Positions 1 to 11,715 of a stretch of DNA of 64,000 nucleotides are shown in pieces. Origin of the DNA: Hoyosella subflava DQS3-9A1 (GTDB taxonomy: Bacteria; Actinomycetota; Actinomycetes; Mycobacteriales; Mycobacteriaceae); contig NC_015564.1 in NCBI RefSeq assembly GCF_000214175.1, positions 1,302,001-1,366,000 on the forward strand, in the 5' to 3' direction. A model generated the notes under the pieces. It saw only the letters and a list, made by a program, of their open reading frames with translations, had not been told where the DNA came from and searched no databases. The translations under genes were made by a program, and so were the position numbers. How positions within the stretch are numbered: position 1 is the stretch's first letter; every line of letters starts with the position of its first letter.

Positions 1-2
1 CC

Positions 3-773
3 GAATCCGGCGCCGACGAAACCACCGCTGTGAAGTGGTCGACTCAGATCGCCGAGATGATCCGGAAACAACTCGGCGCGCCCAGCGTTGACCCTCCGCT
101 CGAAGTTGATACGAACCTCCGTCCCGAAGGGCGCAGCGGGCCAATGGTCCGGACACTTGCCGCATACGATGCGTACTACGCACAGTGGGCGCAGCCGTGG
201 GAAGTGCAAGCGCTCTTGCGGGCACATCAGGTAGCGGGAGACCCCGAACTGGGGATCGACTTCCTGCACATGGCAGACAAGTCGCGGTATCCCGAGGGTG
301 GAATGTCGGAAAAATCTGTCCGGGAGATCCGTCGTATCAAGGCGCGCGTCGATTCAGAACGTTTGCCCCGCGGCGCCGATCCCGCGACCCACACGAAGCT
401 GGGCAGAGGCGGTCTATCCGACGTGGAATGGACCGTGCAGCTGCTCCAATTGCGCTACGCACACGAAGTGACGAGCATGCGGAACACGTCGACTCTGAAG
501 TCGCTGGATGCGATCGCTGCGGAGGGGGTGCTTTCGGAAAGCGATACCGGACTACTGCGTGACGCCTGGATCACTGCAACAAAGGCACGCAACGCGCTTG
601 TGCTCGCCCGGGGTAAACCGTCAGATCAACTGCCCGGTACTGGACCGGTGCTCACAGCTGTGGCCTACATCGCAGGCTGGGACGGTGATCCGGGTGGTTT
701 CATAGAACACTACCGTCGCATCACCCGCCGGGCACGAGGAGTAGTCGAACGGGTCTTCGGCAGTAACCAGTGA
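3..773 (+). CDS. glnE: Glutamine synthetase adenylyltransferase/adenylyl-removing enzyme, C-terminal part
   Basis: The frame is open to the left edge, so only the last ~256 residues are present. GlnE adds AMP to, and removes it from, a tyrosine of glutamine synthetase according to nitrogen status. Visible are the end of a nucleotidyltransferase domain ([12 protein letters not shown], typical of the family) and the following helical GlnD-type domain ([15 protein letters not shown]). The client gene glnA lies 0.9 kb downstream on the opposite strand, as in mycobacteria. The stop is separated by a single base from the stop of the next, convergent gene. Identification is secure; the N-terminal half lies outside the window. 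Confidence 0.93.
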   Translation, partial: ESGADETTAVKWSTQIAEMIRKQLGAPSVDPPLEVDTNLRPEGRSGPMVRTLAAYDAYYAQWAQPWEVQALLRAHQVAGDPELGIDFLHMADKSRYPEGGMSEKSVREIRRIKARVDSERLPRGADPATHTKLGRGGLSDVEWTVQLLQLRYAHEVTSMRNTSTLKSLDAIAAEGVLSESDTGLLRDAWITATKARNALVLARGKPSDQLPGTGPVLTAVAYIAGWDGDPGGFIEHYRRITRRARGVVERVFGSNQ

Positions 774-774
774 A

Positions 775-1419
775 CTAGCGGGAGTTCTTCTTGCTGGTCA
801 CCTTGGGTATTGATGCCTTTTGGGTTGACCGCTGCGGTGCAGCCTCGCCCTCAACGACCTCGCTCGCGTTGGCACGAGCAACCCGGGGGAAGCGTGGGCG
901 CGGGAACCTCCCCGCCATGTCGGTGATCGGCTCGGCCGCATCCGTGATGTATCGCGACGCGGACTCAATACGGGCCAGCGGCTCCTGAAGACCGTCGATC
1001 GCCGGCGCGATGGCGACCAGATTCTCCATCAGGTGGACCATACGTTCCGCGAGTCCATTCTCGGTGAGAACCCGCTCAACAAAACCACCGGACTGAAATA
1101 CTTTGTCGATCAGGCCATTGTGGTCGAACACGTGCTCGATCATGCCGCCACGCTCGAGAGCCTGCCCGAGGGGACGGTCAGGTGCGGTCGCTGAAGTGAT
1201 AGCCCGCAGAAGGGCTACAGGACCATAAGGATTTGCGAGCAGAGCGAAGAGTTGATCAGCCACACCGCGTTTCCCGACCACCACGTCTGCCATATCGAGA
1301 AGACCGTTGTCCCGGCGGATCGGGCCATCCGGCCGCACCCACTGGCTTGCCATGACAGTGACCCGAGCACCAATGATGCCTACCCGGACGGGCAAGAGCG
1401 CGACGTCGACTATCACCAT
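775..1419 (-). CDS. Hypothetical actinobacterial protein
   Basis: A 214-residue protein of unknown function. It begins with a hydrophobic stretch (MVIVDVALLPVRVGIIG) and ends in a basic tail (SKKNSR). The middle is rich in short repeated-looking helices around the phrases GGMIEHVFDHNG, GLIDKVFQSGG and GFVERVLTENG, which read as three degenerate ~11-residue repeats. The frame is open further upstream, to 1551, but ATG 1419 is preferred: a TATCCT hexamer sits 6 nt before it, suggesting a leaderless transcript, and the extra upstream residues look non-coding. It is convergent with glnE, one base apart. I do not recognise a family. Confidence 0.7.
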   Translation of the reverse strand: MVIVDVALLPVRVGIIGARVTVMASQWVRPDGPIRRDNGLLDMADVVVGKRGVADQLFALLANPYGPVALLRAITSATAPDRPLGQALERGGMIEHVFDHNGLIDKVFQSGGFVERVLTENGLAERMVHLMENLVAIAPAIDGLQEPLARIESASRYITDAAEPITDMAGRFPRPRFPRVARANASEVVEGEAAPQRSTQKASIPKVTSKKNSR

Positions 1420-1642
1420 GCCCCAAGGATACTGGCTCTGTGCCGAAGGCCTGGTGCGGATGCCCAAGGAGAATGAATCGAGATCTGCCTGATCAGGCTT
1501 GCCTGCGGGCATGACGAACGCAGGTCGGCGCAATGGCACCAGAGAAAGCATTCATCACCCCATTTGCGTTTCGTACTTCCTTAATAAGCGGTGCTGGGGG
1601 CTCATGTCCAGGTCGACTTCGTCACATCACATGCCAGGACGG

Positions 1643-1678
1643 CGAAGCCCGCCTGCTCGACGGAACAGGCGGGCTTCG
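1643..1678 (-). terminator. Hairpin downstream of glnA
   Basis: Perfect 13-bp inverted repeat (cgaagcccgcctg / caggcgggcttcg) with a 10-nt loop, starting 16 nt past the glnA stop. No T-run follows on the minus strand, so it may be a pause or stability hairpin rather than a classic intrinsic terminator. Confidence 0.65.
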
Positions 1679-1693
1679 GAAGTGCGAGTCAGA

Positions 1694-3130
1694 TCACACG
1701 TCGTAGTACAGGTTGAACTCGTACGGGTGCGGACGCAGGCGGACCGGCTCGATTTCCTGTTCGCGCTTCAGCGCGATCCAGGTCTCGATCAGGTCGTTGG
1801 TGAACACGCCACCTTCGGTGAGGAAGTCGTTGTCGCGCTCGAGGTTGTCGATGACAGCTTCGAGTGAGGTGGGGGCCTGCGGAATGCCCTTGGCTTCCTC
1901 CGGAGGGAGTTCGTAGAGGTCCTTGTCCACCGGTGCTGGTGGTTCAATCTTGTTCCGGATGCCATCTAGGCCGGCCATCATGCACGCCGCGAAAGCGAGG
2001 TACGGGTTGCCCGAACTGTCAGGTGCGCGGAACTCGAGGCGCTTCGCCTTCGGGTTGTTGCCCGTGATCGGGATTCGGACAGCCGCAGAACGGTTGCGCT
2101 GCGAGTAGACCAGGTTGATCGGCGCTTCGTAACCCGGCACGAGGCGGTGGTACGAGTTGATCGTCGGGTTGGTGAACGCGAGCAGCGACGGAGCGTGGTG
2201 CAGGATGCCGCCGATGTAATGGCGGGCCATGTCGGACAGCCCGGCGTAGCCAGCCTCGTCGTGGAACAACGGCTTGCCGTCTTTCCATAGCGACTGGTGC
2301 ATGTGCATACCGGAGCCGTTATCGCCGAACAGCGGCTTCGGCATGAACGTCGCTGATTTGCCGCCCTGCCATGCGGTGTTCTTCACGATGTACTTGAAGA
2401 GCAGCAAGTCATCAGCAGCGTGAGTCAAAGTGTTGAACTTGTAGTTGATCTCAGCCTGGCCCGCGGTGCCGACCTCGTGGTGGCCGCGCTCGATCTCGAA
2501 TCCGGCGTTGGTCAGGTTGGTGGTGATGTCGTCGCGCAGGTCGACGTAGTGGTCGTACGGTGCGACGGGGAAGTAACCACCCTTGTAGCGCACCTTGTAG
2601 CCACGGTTCGGTGATCCATCGGCTTCACGATCAACGCCGGTGTTCCACCAGCCGGACTCAGAGTCGATTTCGTAGAATGTGCCGTTGGCCTGCGAATCGA
2701 AACGGACCGAGTCGAACAGGTAGAACTCAGCTTCCGCGCCGAAGAACGCGGTATCGGCGATTCCGGTGCTGGCCAGGTACGCCTCAGCTTTGCGTGCCAC
2801 GTTACGCGGGTCACGGCTGTACGCCTCGCGCGTGAACGGGTCGTGCACAGAGAAGACAACGTTCAGCGTCTTCGCAGCGCGGAACGGGTCAATACCTGCC
2901 GTGGTCACGTCCGGGAGGAGCAGCATGTCAGACTCGTGAATCGACTGGAAGCCGCGAACCGATGAGCCGTCGAACGCAAGACCGTCGTCGATCACATCCT
3001 GGTTGAATGCGGACGCCGGGATTGAGAAGTGCTGCTGCACACCCGGGAGGTCACAGAAACGGACGTCGACGTATTCGACATTTTCATCGGCAATGAACTT
3101 GAAGACTTCTTCGGCATTGGAAAACGCCAC
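1694..3130 (-). CDS. glnA: Glutamine synthetase type I (GlnA1)
   Basis: Makes glutamine from glutamate, ammonia and ATP as a cytoplasmic dodecamer; 478 residues, the full type I-beta length. Metal/ATP-site motifs are visible ([22 protein letters not shown], the [13 protein letters not shown] loop). Tyr406 in [11 protein letters not shown] is the adenylylation site, so the enzyme should be a target of the neighbouring GlnE. The start is GTG 3130 behind gaaggag. A GlnR-type operator lies ~100 bp upstream and a strong hairpin follows the gene, which suggests a monocistronic, nitrogen-regulated unit. Very secure. Confidence 0.98.
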   Translation of the reverse strand: MAFSNAEEVFKFIADENVEYVDVRFCDLPGVQQHFSIPASAFNQDVIDDGLAFDGSSVRGFQSIHESDMLLLPDVTTAGIDPFRAAKTLNVVFSVHDPFTREAYSRDPRNVARKAEAYLASTGIADTAFFGAEAEFYLFDSVRFDSQANGTFYEIDSESGWWNTGVDREADGSPNRGYKVRYKGGYFPVAPYDHYVDLRDDITTNLTNAGFEIERGHHEVGTAGQAEINYKFNTLTHAADDLLLFKYIVKNTAWQGGKSATFMPKPLFGDNGSGMHMHQSLWKDGKPLFHDEAGYAGLSDMARHYIGGILHHAPSLLAFTNPTINSYHRLVPGYEAPINLVYSQRNRSAAVRIPITGNNPKAKRLEFRAPDSSGNPYLAFAACMMAGLDGIRNKIEPPAPVDKDLYELPPEEAKGIPQAPTSLEAVIDNLERDNDFLTEGGVFTNDLIETWIALKREQEIEPVRLRPHPYEFNLYYDV

Positions 3131-3229
3131 TCGTCTGCTCCTTCAGTCGGGCCCCGCTCAGACAGTTTGATTACGCGGGATTCTCGAGAAAACCGTATGG
3201 ACTTGGTGTTGCCCAGCGGTCACCCCAGT

Positions 3230-3245
3230 GTTTCACACGTGTTAC
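3230..3245 (-). promoter_or_regulatory. GlnR-type binding site upstream of glnA
   Basis: On the minus strand the site reads GTAAC-ACGTGT-GAAAC, an exact fit to the actinobacterial GlnR consensus gTnAC-n6-GaAAC. It lies 100-115 bp before the glnA start, in the gap to the divergent RDD gene. Nitrogen-responsive control of glnA is inferred. Confidence 0.72.
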
Positions 3246-3330
3246 CGATTCAGGCGAGGGTTGCGATTCGGATGCACTGTGTTCCGTATCGCGCCTGAAT
3301 CCAGATGTGGGGAACCGGCAAGGTCAGAAC

Positions 3331-3336
3331 TATCCT
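3331..3336 (+). promoter_or_regulatory. -10 element, leaderless promoter of the RDD gene
   Basis: TATCCT followed by 7 nt and then ATG 3344. Transcription would start at or beside the A of the start codon. No ribosome-binding site is present. Confidence 0.5.
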
Positions 3337-3343
3337 AGAAGCC

Positions 3344-3808
3344 ATGTCCAGGATTACAGGCTCATGGCTCTACGGCCCGTCGGCAGCTCTCCCGAAAGGT
3401 GAGTTGGACGGCGAGTCCAAGTACAAAGGTGAAGCACTCGGGCTGCCCGAGGATGGGCCTGGCTCACTGCCCACCTGGCTGCGACGCAGTGGTGCCTTCT
3501 TTGCTGACATCTTCATGGCGGCGGGCGTCGCTGCCATCTTCACTTTTCCCGAACCGCCCCGCAACTGGAGCCTGCTGGTGTGGTTCATGGTGGCGATTTT
3601 CGCGGTGCTCTTCTTCTCGTTCACGCCGGGACAAGCACTGTTCGGACTGCGTGTTCAACGAGTAGATAGGGCCGCGCCGGTGGGGTTGTGGCGCTCCGTC
3701 CTCCGCGCGTTCCTGGTGTCGCTGCTGATTCCCGCCGCGATCTGGGATCGCGACGGGAGGGGACTGCATGACAGGCTGACCGGAACGGCAATCGTCCGCA
3801 CACGTTGA
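3344..3808 (+). CDS. RDD family membrane protein
   Basis: A 154-residue protein with an RDD domain: an N-terminal cytoplasmic segment (MSRITGSWLYGPSAALPKGE), then hydrophobic helices around SGAFFADIFMAAGVAAIF, WSLLVWFMVAIFAVLFF and VLRAFLVSLLIPAAIW, ending in the DRDGRGLHDRLTGT motif typical of the family. Function is unknown; some RDD proteins are proposed transporters. ATG 3344 is chosen over the upstream GTG/ATG because of the leaderless -10 at 3331. It is divergent from glnA and its stop is 13 nt from the convergent DUF4191 gene. M. tuberculosis has an RDD gene at the same place. Confidence 0.85.
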   Translation: MSRITGSWLYGPSAALPKGELDGESKYKGEALGLPEDGPGSLPTWLRRSGAFFADIFMAAGVAAIFTFPEPPRNWSLLVWFMVAIFAVLFFSFTPGQALFGLRVQRVDRAAPVGLWRSVLRAFLVSLLIPAAIWDRDGRGLHDRLTGTAIVRTR

Positions 3809-3821
3809 GAACGGGTGCGCG

Positions 3822-4574
3822 CTAGCGGCGTTTGATGGTGCGCTGCACGCTCTTCATCTTGCCGCCGCCAGGCACCGGGCCATGGGGCATCGCTGGCCCA
3901 CTGGTGCGTGATGCGATTGCCGCCAGCCGCTGCTCAAGTGAATCCATCTGCTTGCGCGTGATGTTCTTCGGCAGCCGATTCATTGCTTTCTGCAACTTCG
4001 GCAGCGGAATCTGGTCGGCCTCATTGCCAACGATGATCTCGTAGATCGGAGTGTCGCCGACCAGGCGTGAAACACGCTTCTTTTCCTGAGTAAGAAGGCT
4101 CTTCACGCGGTGGGGCGCACCCTCTCCGACGAGGATGATGCCAGGACGGCCAAGTACGCGGTGGACTGCGTCGAGGTGTGTGGTTCCCGCAACCGCGTTG
4201 GTGACCCGCCACGGACCCTTGAGGGAGTCAAGCGCCCACGCCGCGGCTCCCGTCTGCCCTTCGGCCTTCTTGTAGACCGTCTTTGTCACGCGTCGGCCGA
4301 ACACGATCACCGACAGTAGGACGCCAAGGATCAGACCCATCGGGAGGAACAGCCACTGGGCGTTCATGAGCCAGCCCAGACCAAACATCACAAGGGTGGT
4401 GAGCACGATCGTTCCGGCCATGATCGGAACGAGCCACTTGTCTTCCTTGCGCTGCATCTTGAAGGCCTGCCACAGCTGAGATCGACGCTCTTTCGAGCGC
4501 TTCCTGCGCGTTGCCTTCAGTTCCTTGCGTTCTGCCTTGTCGAGCTTGCCCTTGCCCGCTGAGCCCTTAGCCAT
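3822..4574 (-). CDS. DUF4191 membrane protein
   Basis: 250 residues, counterpart of M. tuberculosis Rv2219. A strongly basic N-terminus (KGKLDKAERKELKATRRKRS) precedes two transmembrane helices (IMAGTIVLTTLVMFGLGWLM and WLFLPMGLILGVLLSVIVFG), then a soluble C-terminal domain with a basic tail (VQRTIKRR). Function is unknown. ATG 4574 is favoured over the ATG at 4613 because TATCCT sits 7 nt upstream of it (leaderless) and because the longer version adds unrelated residues. It lies downstream of lipA on the same strand. Confidence 0.85.
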   Translation of the reverse strand: MAKGSAGKGKLDKAERKELKATRRKRSKERRSQLWQAFKMQRKEDKWLVPIMAGTIVLTTLVMFGLGWLMNAQWLFLPMGLILGVLLSVIVFGRRVTKTVYKKAEGQTGAAAWALDSLKGPWRVTNAVAGTTHLDAVHRVLGRPGIILVGEGAPHRVKSLLTQEKKRVSRLVGDTPIYEIIVGNEADQIPLPKLQKAMNRLPKNITRKQMDSLEQRLAAIASRTSGPAMPHGPVPGGGKMKSVQRTIKRR

Positions 4575-4628
4575 ACATCCCAGGATACTTCCCCTGCCGT
4601 GGCCGAGCGCCATGCAGTCCGACTGGCG

Positions 4629-5639
4629 CTAACCGCCATAGCGGGCAAGTACGGCACTAGCCTCCTGAGCCGCGGTGCCTTCGCCCGCGAGATGTGTGAG
4701 GTTCGCGGGTAGCTCTTCGCCCCGCTCAGCGACTGCGTGAGTGTAAAGACGGCCGGCACGGTACGACGACCGCACGAGAGGGCCTGCCATGACGCCAGCG
4801 AAGCCGAGATCCCGGGCCGTATCAGAATGGGCGACGAACTCCTCGGGCTTTACCCATCGTTCGACCGGATGATGACGGGGGGAGGGACGCAGATACTGCG
4901 TAATCGTGATGATGTCACAGCCCGCGGTGCGGAGGTCCTGCAACGCTTCAGAGACCTCTTCGGGTGTTTCCCCCATTCCGAGAATCAGGTTCGATTTGGT
5001 GACCAGTCCCACGTCGCGTGCGGCACTGATGACGTCCAGGGAACGCTGGTAGCGGAATGCGGGACGGATCCGGCGGAAGACCCGGGGGACAGTTTCGACA
5101 TTGTGCGCAAGTACCTCCGGCCGTGAACCGAAAACCTCATCAAGCTGCTCAGGGTCGGCGTTGAAGTCGGGAATCAGAAGTTCGACTCCCGTGCCGGGGT
5201 TGAGGGCGTGAATTTGGCGCACAGTTTCTGCGTATAGCCAGGCGCCACCATCCGGAAGATCGTCGCGGGCAACTCCAGTAATTGTCGAGTATCGGAGCCC
5301 CATCGCCTGCACGCTCTCCGCGACACGGCGGGGCTCGTCCCGGTCCAGTTCGGCGGGTTTGCCGGTGTCGATCTGGCAGAAGTCGCAGCGGCGAGTGCAT
5401 TGATCACCACCGATCAGGAAGGTCGCTTCGCGATCCTCCCAGCACTCAAAGATGTTGGGGCATCCGGCTTCTTCACAGACGGTGTGCAAGCCCTCACGTC
5501 GTACGAGACCCTTGAGTTCGGTGTACTCGGGGCCCATTTTGGCGCGGGTTTTGATCCAGTTTGGTTTCCGCTCGATCGGGGTTTCAGCGTTGCGCGCTTC
5601 GATACGGAGTAGCTTCCGTCCTTCTGGGGCGATAGTCAC
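4629..5639 (-). CDS. lipA: Lipoyl synthase
   Basis: Radical-SAM enzyme that inserts two sulfurs into protein-bound octanoyl groups to make lipoamide; 336 residues. Both iron-sulfur sites are visible: the auxiliary cluster [12 protein letters not shown] and the radical-SAM CTRRCDFC, followed by [14 protein letters not shown]. The C-terminal [12 protein letters not shown] is conserved. The start is ambiguous. GTG 5696 overlaps the lipB stop (GTGA) and would couple translation, but similarity to other actinobacterial LipA begins at GTG 5639 ([17 protein letters not shown]), which is used here. It works directly after LipB; the client E2 gene sucB is in the same gene group. Confidence 0.95.
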   Translation of the reverse strand: MTIAPEGRKLLRIEARNAETPIERKPNWIKTRAKMGPEYTELKGLVRREGLHTVCEEAGCPNIFECWEDREATFLIGGDQCTRRCDFCQIDTGKPAELDRDEPRRVAESVQAMGLRYSTITGVARDDLPDGGAWLYAETVRQIHALNPGTGVELLIPDFNADPEQLDEVFGSRPEVLAHNVETVPRVFRRIRPAFRYQRSLDVISAARDVGLVTKSNLILGMGETPEEVSEALQDLRTAGCDIITITQYLRPSPRHHPVERWVKPEEFVAHSDTARDLGFAGVMAGPLVRSSYRAGRLYTHAVAERGEELPANLTHLAGEGTAAQEASAVLARYGG

Positions 5640-5692
5640 GATGTCGATGCTACGCCCCAATGTGAGGCGACGGATCGCCAGTAGGGGGACGT

Positions 5693-6505
5693 TCACCCGA
5701 ACGTAAAAGTCGTCACCTTTGGCATTCCCTGCACTGCAGGTTCACTCGTCTGGAAAATGCTCGCCTGGAAATCGCTGAGCGTCAGTCGTTCGATCTCGTG
5801 CTCCGCCACAGCCAGTTCACCGTCGAGTGCACGCGCAACAGCGCTGGTTACCGGCTCGATGACATCGCGGACGGTGACTGGCGTACCTGTTTCGACGGAT
5901 AGGGACGTCACCCCCGCATCCGTGATTCCGCACGGAATGATCGCGTCGAACGCGCCGAGGTCGTTGCTGCAATTCAGGGCGAACCCATGCAGTGCCACGC
6001 CGCGCTGGACACGGACGCCAATCGCCGCGATCTTCCGTTCCGGCCGGAACACTTCAGCGCCATCTTCGGATTGGGCCATTTCCGCTGGCAACCAGACACC
6101 GGAGCGGCCGTCGATGCGTCCGCAGTGGATGCCATAGCTACTGATGACCTCGATCAGCGCCTCCTCGAGCCTGCGCACGTAGCCCACCACATCGATCGGC
6201 TCGGCGAGCCGGACGATCGGGTACCCGACGAGTTGTCCCGGTCCGTGCCATGTGATCTTCCCGCCCCGATCGACGTCGATAACGGGGGTTCCGTCGGTAG
6301 GCCGCTCCTCTGGGAGGGTACGTTTACCGGCGGTGTATACGGCGGGATGTTCGAGCAGGAGCAACGTGTCTTGACCTTCGCCCACGGCGCGTTTCGCAGC
6401 AAGCGCCCGCTGCCACTCCCACGCCTCCGTGTACTCAATGCGGCCGACGTCGACAACGTCAATCGGATCCACCGACAACCGGGCTGATGCACTGCGTGTG
6501 CTCAT
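5693..6505 (-). CDS. lipB: Octanoyl-[ACP]:protein N-octanoyltransferase
   Basis: Transfers octanoate from acyl carrier protein to lipoyl-domain lysines, the first step of lipoate assembly. The catalytic pair is visible: Cys in IIPCGI and Lys in [21 protein letters not shown] and RIDGRSGVW are family signatures. 270 residues, slightly longer than usual because of the C-terminal tail ([16 protein letters not shown]). ATG 6505 has TAGTTT 6 nt upstream and no clear ribosome-binding site, so it may be leaderless. The lipA frame overlaps its stop codon. Confidence 0.96.
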   Translation of the reverse strand: MSTRSASARLSVDPIDVVDVGRIEYTEAWEWQRALAAKRAVGEGQDTLLLLEHPAVYTAGKRTLPEERPTDGTPVIDVDRGGKITWHGPGQLVGYPIVRLAEPIDVVGYVRRLEEALIEVISSYGIHCGRIDGRSGVWLPAEMAQSEDGAEVFRPERKIAAIGVRVQRGVALHGFALNCSNDLGAFDAIIPCGITDAGVTSLSVETGTPVTVRDVIEPVTSAVARALDGELAVAEHEIERLTLSDFQASIFQTSEPAVQGMPKVTTFTFG

Positions 6506-6536
6506 GATTTCAAACTACTCCAAACCGGTGCGGACG

Positions 6537-7433
6537 CTAACTGCCGCCACTATCGAATACCGCATCGAGCGCTTCTCGGATCGTACTGTGTTCAAAACTG
6601 AACCCCGCCCGCTCGAGCTTGGCTGGAATGGCCCGCTGTCCGGCGAGAATCGCTTCCTCAGCGAACTCACCGACGATCAGCTTCAGCATGAAGCCAGGGA
6701 CAACCCAGGGCGCGGGCCGACGTATCGCTCGGGCCATCGCGGTATTGAACTCTGCGTTCGTGACGGGAGCGGGCCCAGTCAGGTTGACAGGACCCGACAT
6801 TTCCGAATTGCTGATGAGGAACATCATCGCGCGCACATGATCAGTCAGCGAGATCCAGGGAAAGTACTGTCGCCCGTCTCCAAGCCTTCCGCCGAGCGCA
6901 AAACGATAGATGGGTTGCAGGCGGGTGAGGATACCGCCTTTGGGTGCGAGCACGAGCCCAGTGCGGATGTTGGCGACACGCACGCCAGCGCGTTCGGCTG
7001 GCGCTGATGCCTTCTCCCAGTCCTGGCAAAGGGTAGCGAGAAAACCTTCACCGGGTGGTGCGGATTCGTCGGCCTCCTTGTCACCAGTGTCACCGTAGTA
7101 CCCGACGGCACTCGCGCTGATCATGACTGGCACGCCAGCTTTCGCGGCCGCCTCAGCCAGCACCTCAGTCGGCTCGATGCGGCTATCACGCAGCTCTTGC
7201 TTGTACGCGCCGGTCCAGCGTTTGTCTCCAAGACTCGCGCCGCACAAGTTCACCACCGCGTCACACCCATCGAGGACGGAAGGGTCGAGTGCACGGCCAG
7301 GGTCCCAAGAAACTTCGTCGGAACCAGTCGGCTGCCGACGTACGAGCCTGATGGCGGTGTGACCGTCAGCGCGAAGCGCCTCCACGAGAGCTGTACCAGT
7401 CAGACCAGAGGATCCAGCGATCATTACTCGCAT
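6537..7433 (-). CDS. TIGR01777 family NAD(P)-binding epimerase-like protein
   Basis: 298 residues, counterpart of Rv2216. The N-terminal Rossmann glycine motif GSSGLTG starts at residue 8; the body has the extended short-chain dehydrogenase layout (SASAVGYYGDTGD, TGLVLAPKGG) and a C-terminal domain typical of TIGR01777 (GPAPVTNAEFNTAMARAI). The substrate is unknown and the family is annotated only as putative sugar-nucleotide epimerase. It lies between the sucB terminator and lipB; a functional link to lipoylation is not established. Confidence 0.85.
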   Translation of the reverse strand: MRVMIAGSSGLTGTALVEALRADGHTAIRLVRRQPTGSDEVSWDPGRALDPSVLDGCDAVVNLCGASLGDKRWTGAYKQELRDSRIEPTEVLAEAAAKAGVPVMISASAVGYYGDTGDKEADESAPPGEGFLATLCQDWEKASAPAERAGVRVANIRTGLVLAPKGGILTRLQPIYRFALGGRLGDGRQYFPWISLTDHVRAMMFLISNSEMSGPVNLTGPAPVTNAEFNTAMARAIRRPAPWVVPGFMLKLIVGEFAEEAILAGQRAIPAKLERAGFSFEHSTIREALDAVFDSGGS

Positions 7434-7467
7434 TGCAGCAACGCCTCCACAAAGGGGTGATAAAAGG

Positions 7468-7499
7468 AACTGGCCCCAGGGATATCCCTGGGGCCAGTT
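7468..7499 (-). terminator. Intrinsic terminator of sucB
   Basis: Perfect 32-bp palindrome with arms aactggccccagggat / atccctggggccagtt. On the minus strand it is followed by CCTTTTAT, a usable U-tract. It begins 6 nt after the sucB stop. Confidence 0.85.
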
Positions 7500-7504
7500 T
7501 CAAG

Positions 7505-9316
<1,812 letters not shown>

Positions 9317-9675
9317 TATCCTTCGACTCCTCGGCGCTCGTTGGGTTGTTGGCGCGTCGGCCCGCCGTGGTGTAGCGAGACGACGTATTCGGTTCTAGTC
9401 GGTTCTATTGTGCTTGTGGCGCTGACCTTGTGGGGCCAGTTGCACGAGATACTGCTTTAGCAGCGAAACCTTCTACGGGTGACGCGAATGTTTTCGCTGC
9501 TGTATGCCATCCTTGCATCACTGAACGGTCACCGCGCGCGCAGGGGCCATTTCACCAAAGTTAATTCGAGTGCTCGCACCGATCGGTGAGGCTGAGATGT
9601 CCGGTTTCCGCAGAAAACGGTCGCAGTCAAATGTCCCAAGTGGGACTTCCGTCGGATTCCTGGCAGCATCGAGTT
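9317..9675. other. Divergent intergenic region sucB / hypothetical, with two inverted repeats
   Basis: The 359-bp gap has no convincing gene. It holds a 10-bp inverted repeat agcagcgaaa (9459-9468) / tttcgctgct (9492-9501) and a short palindrome gtccca-ag-tgggac (9633-9646) that sits 30 bp before the downstream start. Both look like operator-type sites. The regulators are unknown. Confidence 0.5.
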
Positions 9676-10053
9676 ATGGGAATCTTCGAACGGATGCGCC
9701 GATCCTTCGGTGGCAGCGGCGGCGTGGGAACTGGGGCCCGGCTGCGCGGAATGTCTGACACCGACGTAGCGCACCTTGAAGCTTGGGTTGCTGAGCGCAA
9801 AGGCGTGGAAGCATTCGTTGAACCTGAGACGTTCGTCAACCAGCTGTCAGTCGTACTTATCGCAAAAGATGGGGAATGGACCCGGCGTCGCGTTGGTGAC
9901 GCGAAAACCGCGCGCAAGCTGGGTGAACGCTTGAGCGTGCCGATCTACGACGTGCAAAAGACCGGCTACCCCCAGCGCATGAGGGAGTACGACGAGCGTC
10001 AGCGGATTCTGCAGCGCAGGGAACAGATCAAGCGGGATCAGCAGCCCTACTGA
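9676..10053 (+). CDS. Conserved hypothetical protein
   Basis: 125 residues, soluble, no signal peptide. A glycine-rich N-terminal patch (MRRSFGGSGGVGTGARLRG) precedes a compact domain (VAHLEAWVAERKGVEAFVEPET, VVLIAKDGEWTRRRVGDAKTARKLGERL) and a charged C-terminus (RQRILQRREQIKRDQQ). Similar small proteins occur next to the aminopeptidase gene in related actinobacteria; function unknown. ATG 9676 is chosen because the residues upstream to 9586 look non-coding. It ends 23 nt from the convergent aminopeptidase gene. Confidence 0.75.
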   Translation: MGIFERMRRSFGGSGGVGTGARLRGMSDTDVAHLEAWVAERKGVEAFVEPETFVNQLSVVLIAKDGEWTRRRVGDAKTARKLGERLSVPIYDVQKTGYPQRMREYDERQRILQRREQIKRDQQPY

Positions 10054-10076
10054 CGCATCGCCAGTTGGTTCTACAG

Positions 10077-11642
10077 CTACCCGTTGGCGGCGATATCCTC
10101 GAGAACTGCAAGGAGTGTGCGAACGGGAACGCCGGTACCGCCCTTACTTGTATAGCCCCATGGTCCGCTTGTGTTGTAGGCGGGCCCTGCGATGTCGATG
10201 TGCGCCCATTCGGCGCCTTCCGGAACGAATTCCTTGAGGAATAGGCCTGCTGAGAGCATGCCGCCCCAGCGGTGGTTTGTGACGTTGGCGAGATCGGCGA
10301 CCTTCGAATCAAGGTCTCGGCGAAGCTCCGGCGGAAGGGGCATCGCCCACCCGTTTTCTCCCACTTGCTGAGAAAGCCCCGCGACGCGGTCTCGGAACTC
10401 GTCGGTTCCCATGACGCCGGGCGTGCGATTCCCGAGCGCCACCATCTGCGCACCTGTGAGCGTGGCGGTATCGATGACGTAATCGGGGTTGTCCTCGCCG
10501 GCGCGAACCAGTGCGTCCGCAAGGACAAGTCGGCCTTCGGCATCGGTGTTCAGAACTTCGACGGTGGTGCCTCCGTAGTGTGTGATCACGTCACCGGGCC
10601 GTTGGGCTGTGCCCGAAGGCATGTTCTCTGCCATGGGGACCGTGGCGATGACCGTCAACGGAAGTTCGAGCCTTGAGGCAAGAACAACCGTGGCGATGAC
10701 GGCCGCCGCCCCGGCCATATCGGACGTCATGTTCTCCATGTTCGCCGCCGGCTTAATGGAGATGCCACCGGTATCGAACGTGATGCCCTTCCCAACGAGC
10801 GCAACAGTTTTCGTGCCCTTCTTGGCTGCACCATGGTGTGTTAGGCGGACCAGCCGGGGCGGCCGTGAGGACCCTTGCCCAACGCCGACAATCCCTCCGT
10901 AACCGCCGTCCGCGAGTTCAGTCTCGTCAAGCACCTCGACTGCGAGTCCAGCGGCTTCACCGAGTATCCGTGCGCGGTCGGCGAACTCGCCAGGAAAAAG
11001 GTGGCTTGGGGGAGTGTTGACGAAATCGCGCGCCGTCGCGACAGCTTCGGCAATCGCGACGGAGCGTTCAAGGGTGCGTTGCGAGGTTTTCGATTTCGGA
11101 TTCGGAACGATCATGTCCGCGCTTGCCAGGGGCGCGGACTCCGGCCCCGGTCGCGACTTGGGTGATTTGAACTCAGTGAATGCGTAGCCGCCAAGGAAGA
11201 GGCCCTCCACTGCGGCGCCCAGGTTGAGGCTGCCTAGGGTGCACGCCGAGCTCTGCACTCCCGCGAGCGAGCGCGCGGCGACGCCAGCTGCGCGGCGCAG
11301 CCGTTCCGCGTCGACGGCACCGTCATCCGGCGCTGCCCCCAGGCCGACAGACAGAACGCTTGATGCCCGAATGGGTGTGGGAGCCGGGATTCGAGTCAGC
11401 TCGTCTGCCTTGCCGGTGGCACCGGCGGTGAGTAGCTGTCCAGACAGCAGTTCACGTGTCGACTCGTCAAAAGCTCCAGCGGCGTCATCCACGACGGGGC
11501 CGTCTTCGCCTTTCCAGACGCCGATTATGACCACTTCATGGCGTTTGCCGATCTTGCCTGCGAGCTTGATCTCCGGTCCGAGCTGGCGTGACTTACGATC
11601 CGCGCTCAAGGGACTCCTCACTTCCGCTTTCTGCGACCACAT
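10077..11642 (-). CDS. pepA: Leucyl aminopeptidase (M17)
   Basis: Cytosolic metallo-aminopeptidase that removes N-terminal residues from peptides. The M17 signature [14 protein letters not shown] and other metal-site segments ([25 protein letters not shown]) are intact. Up to 521 residues. The start is uncertain: ATG 11642 is given, but a TTG at 11609 follows gtgaggag with good spacing and yields an N-terminus ([15 protein letters not shown]) closer to relatives. The long frame up to 11762 runs into the divergent gcvT gene and is not credible. M. tuberculosis pepB is the positional counterpart. Confidence 0.93.
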   Translation of the reverse strand: MWSQKAEVRSPLSADRKSRQLGPEIKLAGKIGKRHEVVIIGVWKGEDGPVVDDAAGAFDESTRELLSGQLLTAGATGKADELTRIPAPTPIRASSVLSVGLGAAPDDGAVDAERLRRAAGVAARSLAGVQSSACTLGSLNLGAAVEGLFLGGYAFTEFKSPKSRPGPESAPLASADMIVPNPKSKTSQRTLERSVAIAEAVATARDFVNTPPSHLFPGEFADRARILGEAAGLAVEVLDETELADGGYGGIVGVGQGSSRPPRLVRLTHHGAAKKGTKTVALVGKGITFDTGGISIKPAANMENMTSDMAGAAAVIATVVLASRLELPLTVIATVPMAENMPSGTAQRPGDVITHYGGTTVEVLNTDAEGRLVLADALVRAGEDNPDYVIDTATLTGAQMVALGNRTPGVMGTDEFRDRVAGLSQQVGENGWAMPLPPELRRDLDSKVADLANVTNHRWGGMLSAGLFLKEFVPEGAEWAHIDIAGPAYNTSGPWGYTSKGGTGVPVRTLLAVLEDIAANG

Positions 11643-11715
11643 GGGGATGTTTTGATGCCTCACACACTCTTGCGGTTCGAGGCTACCGCTACGCGCGCCG
11701 GCTAGCGTTAGTCCG

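Noticed and set aside
1123-1138. tcgaacacgtgctcga, resembling an SOS box
   Set aside because: One mismatch from the LexA consensus, and it lies inside a coding region far from a start. Probably chance.
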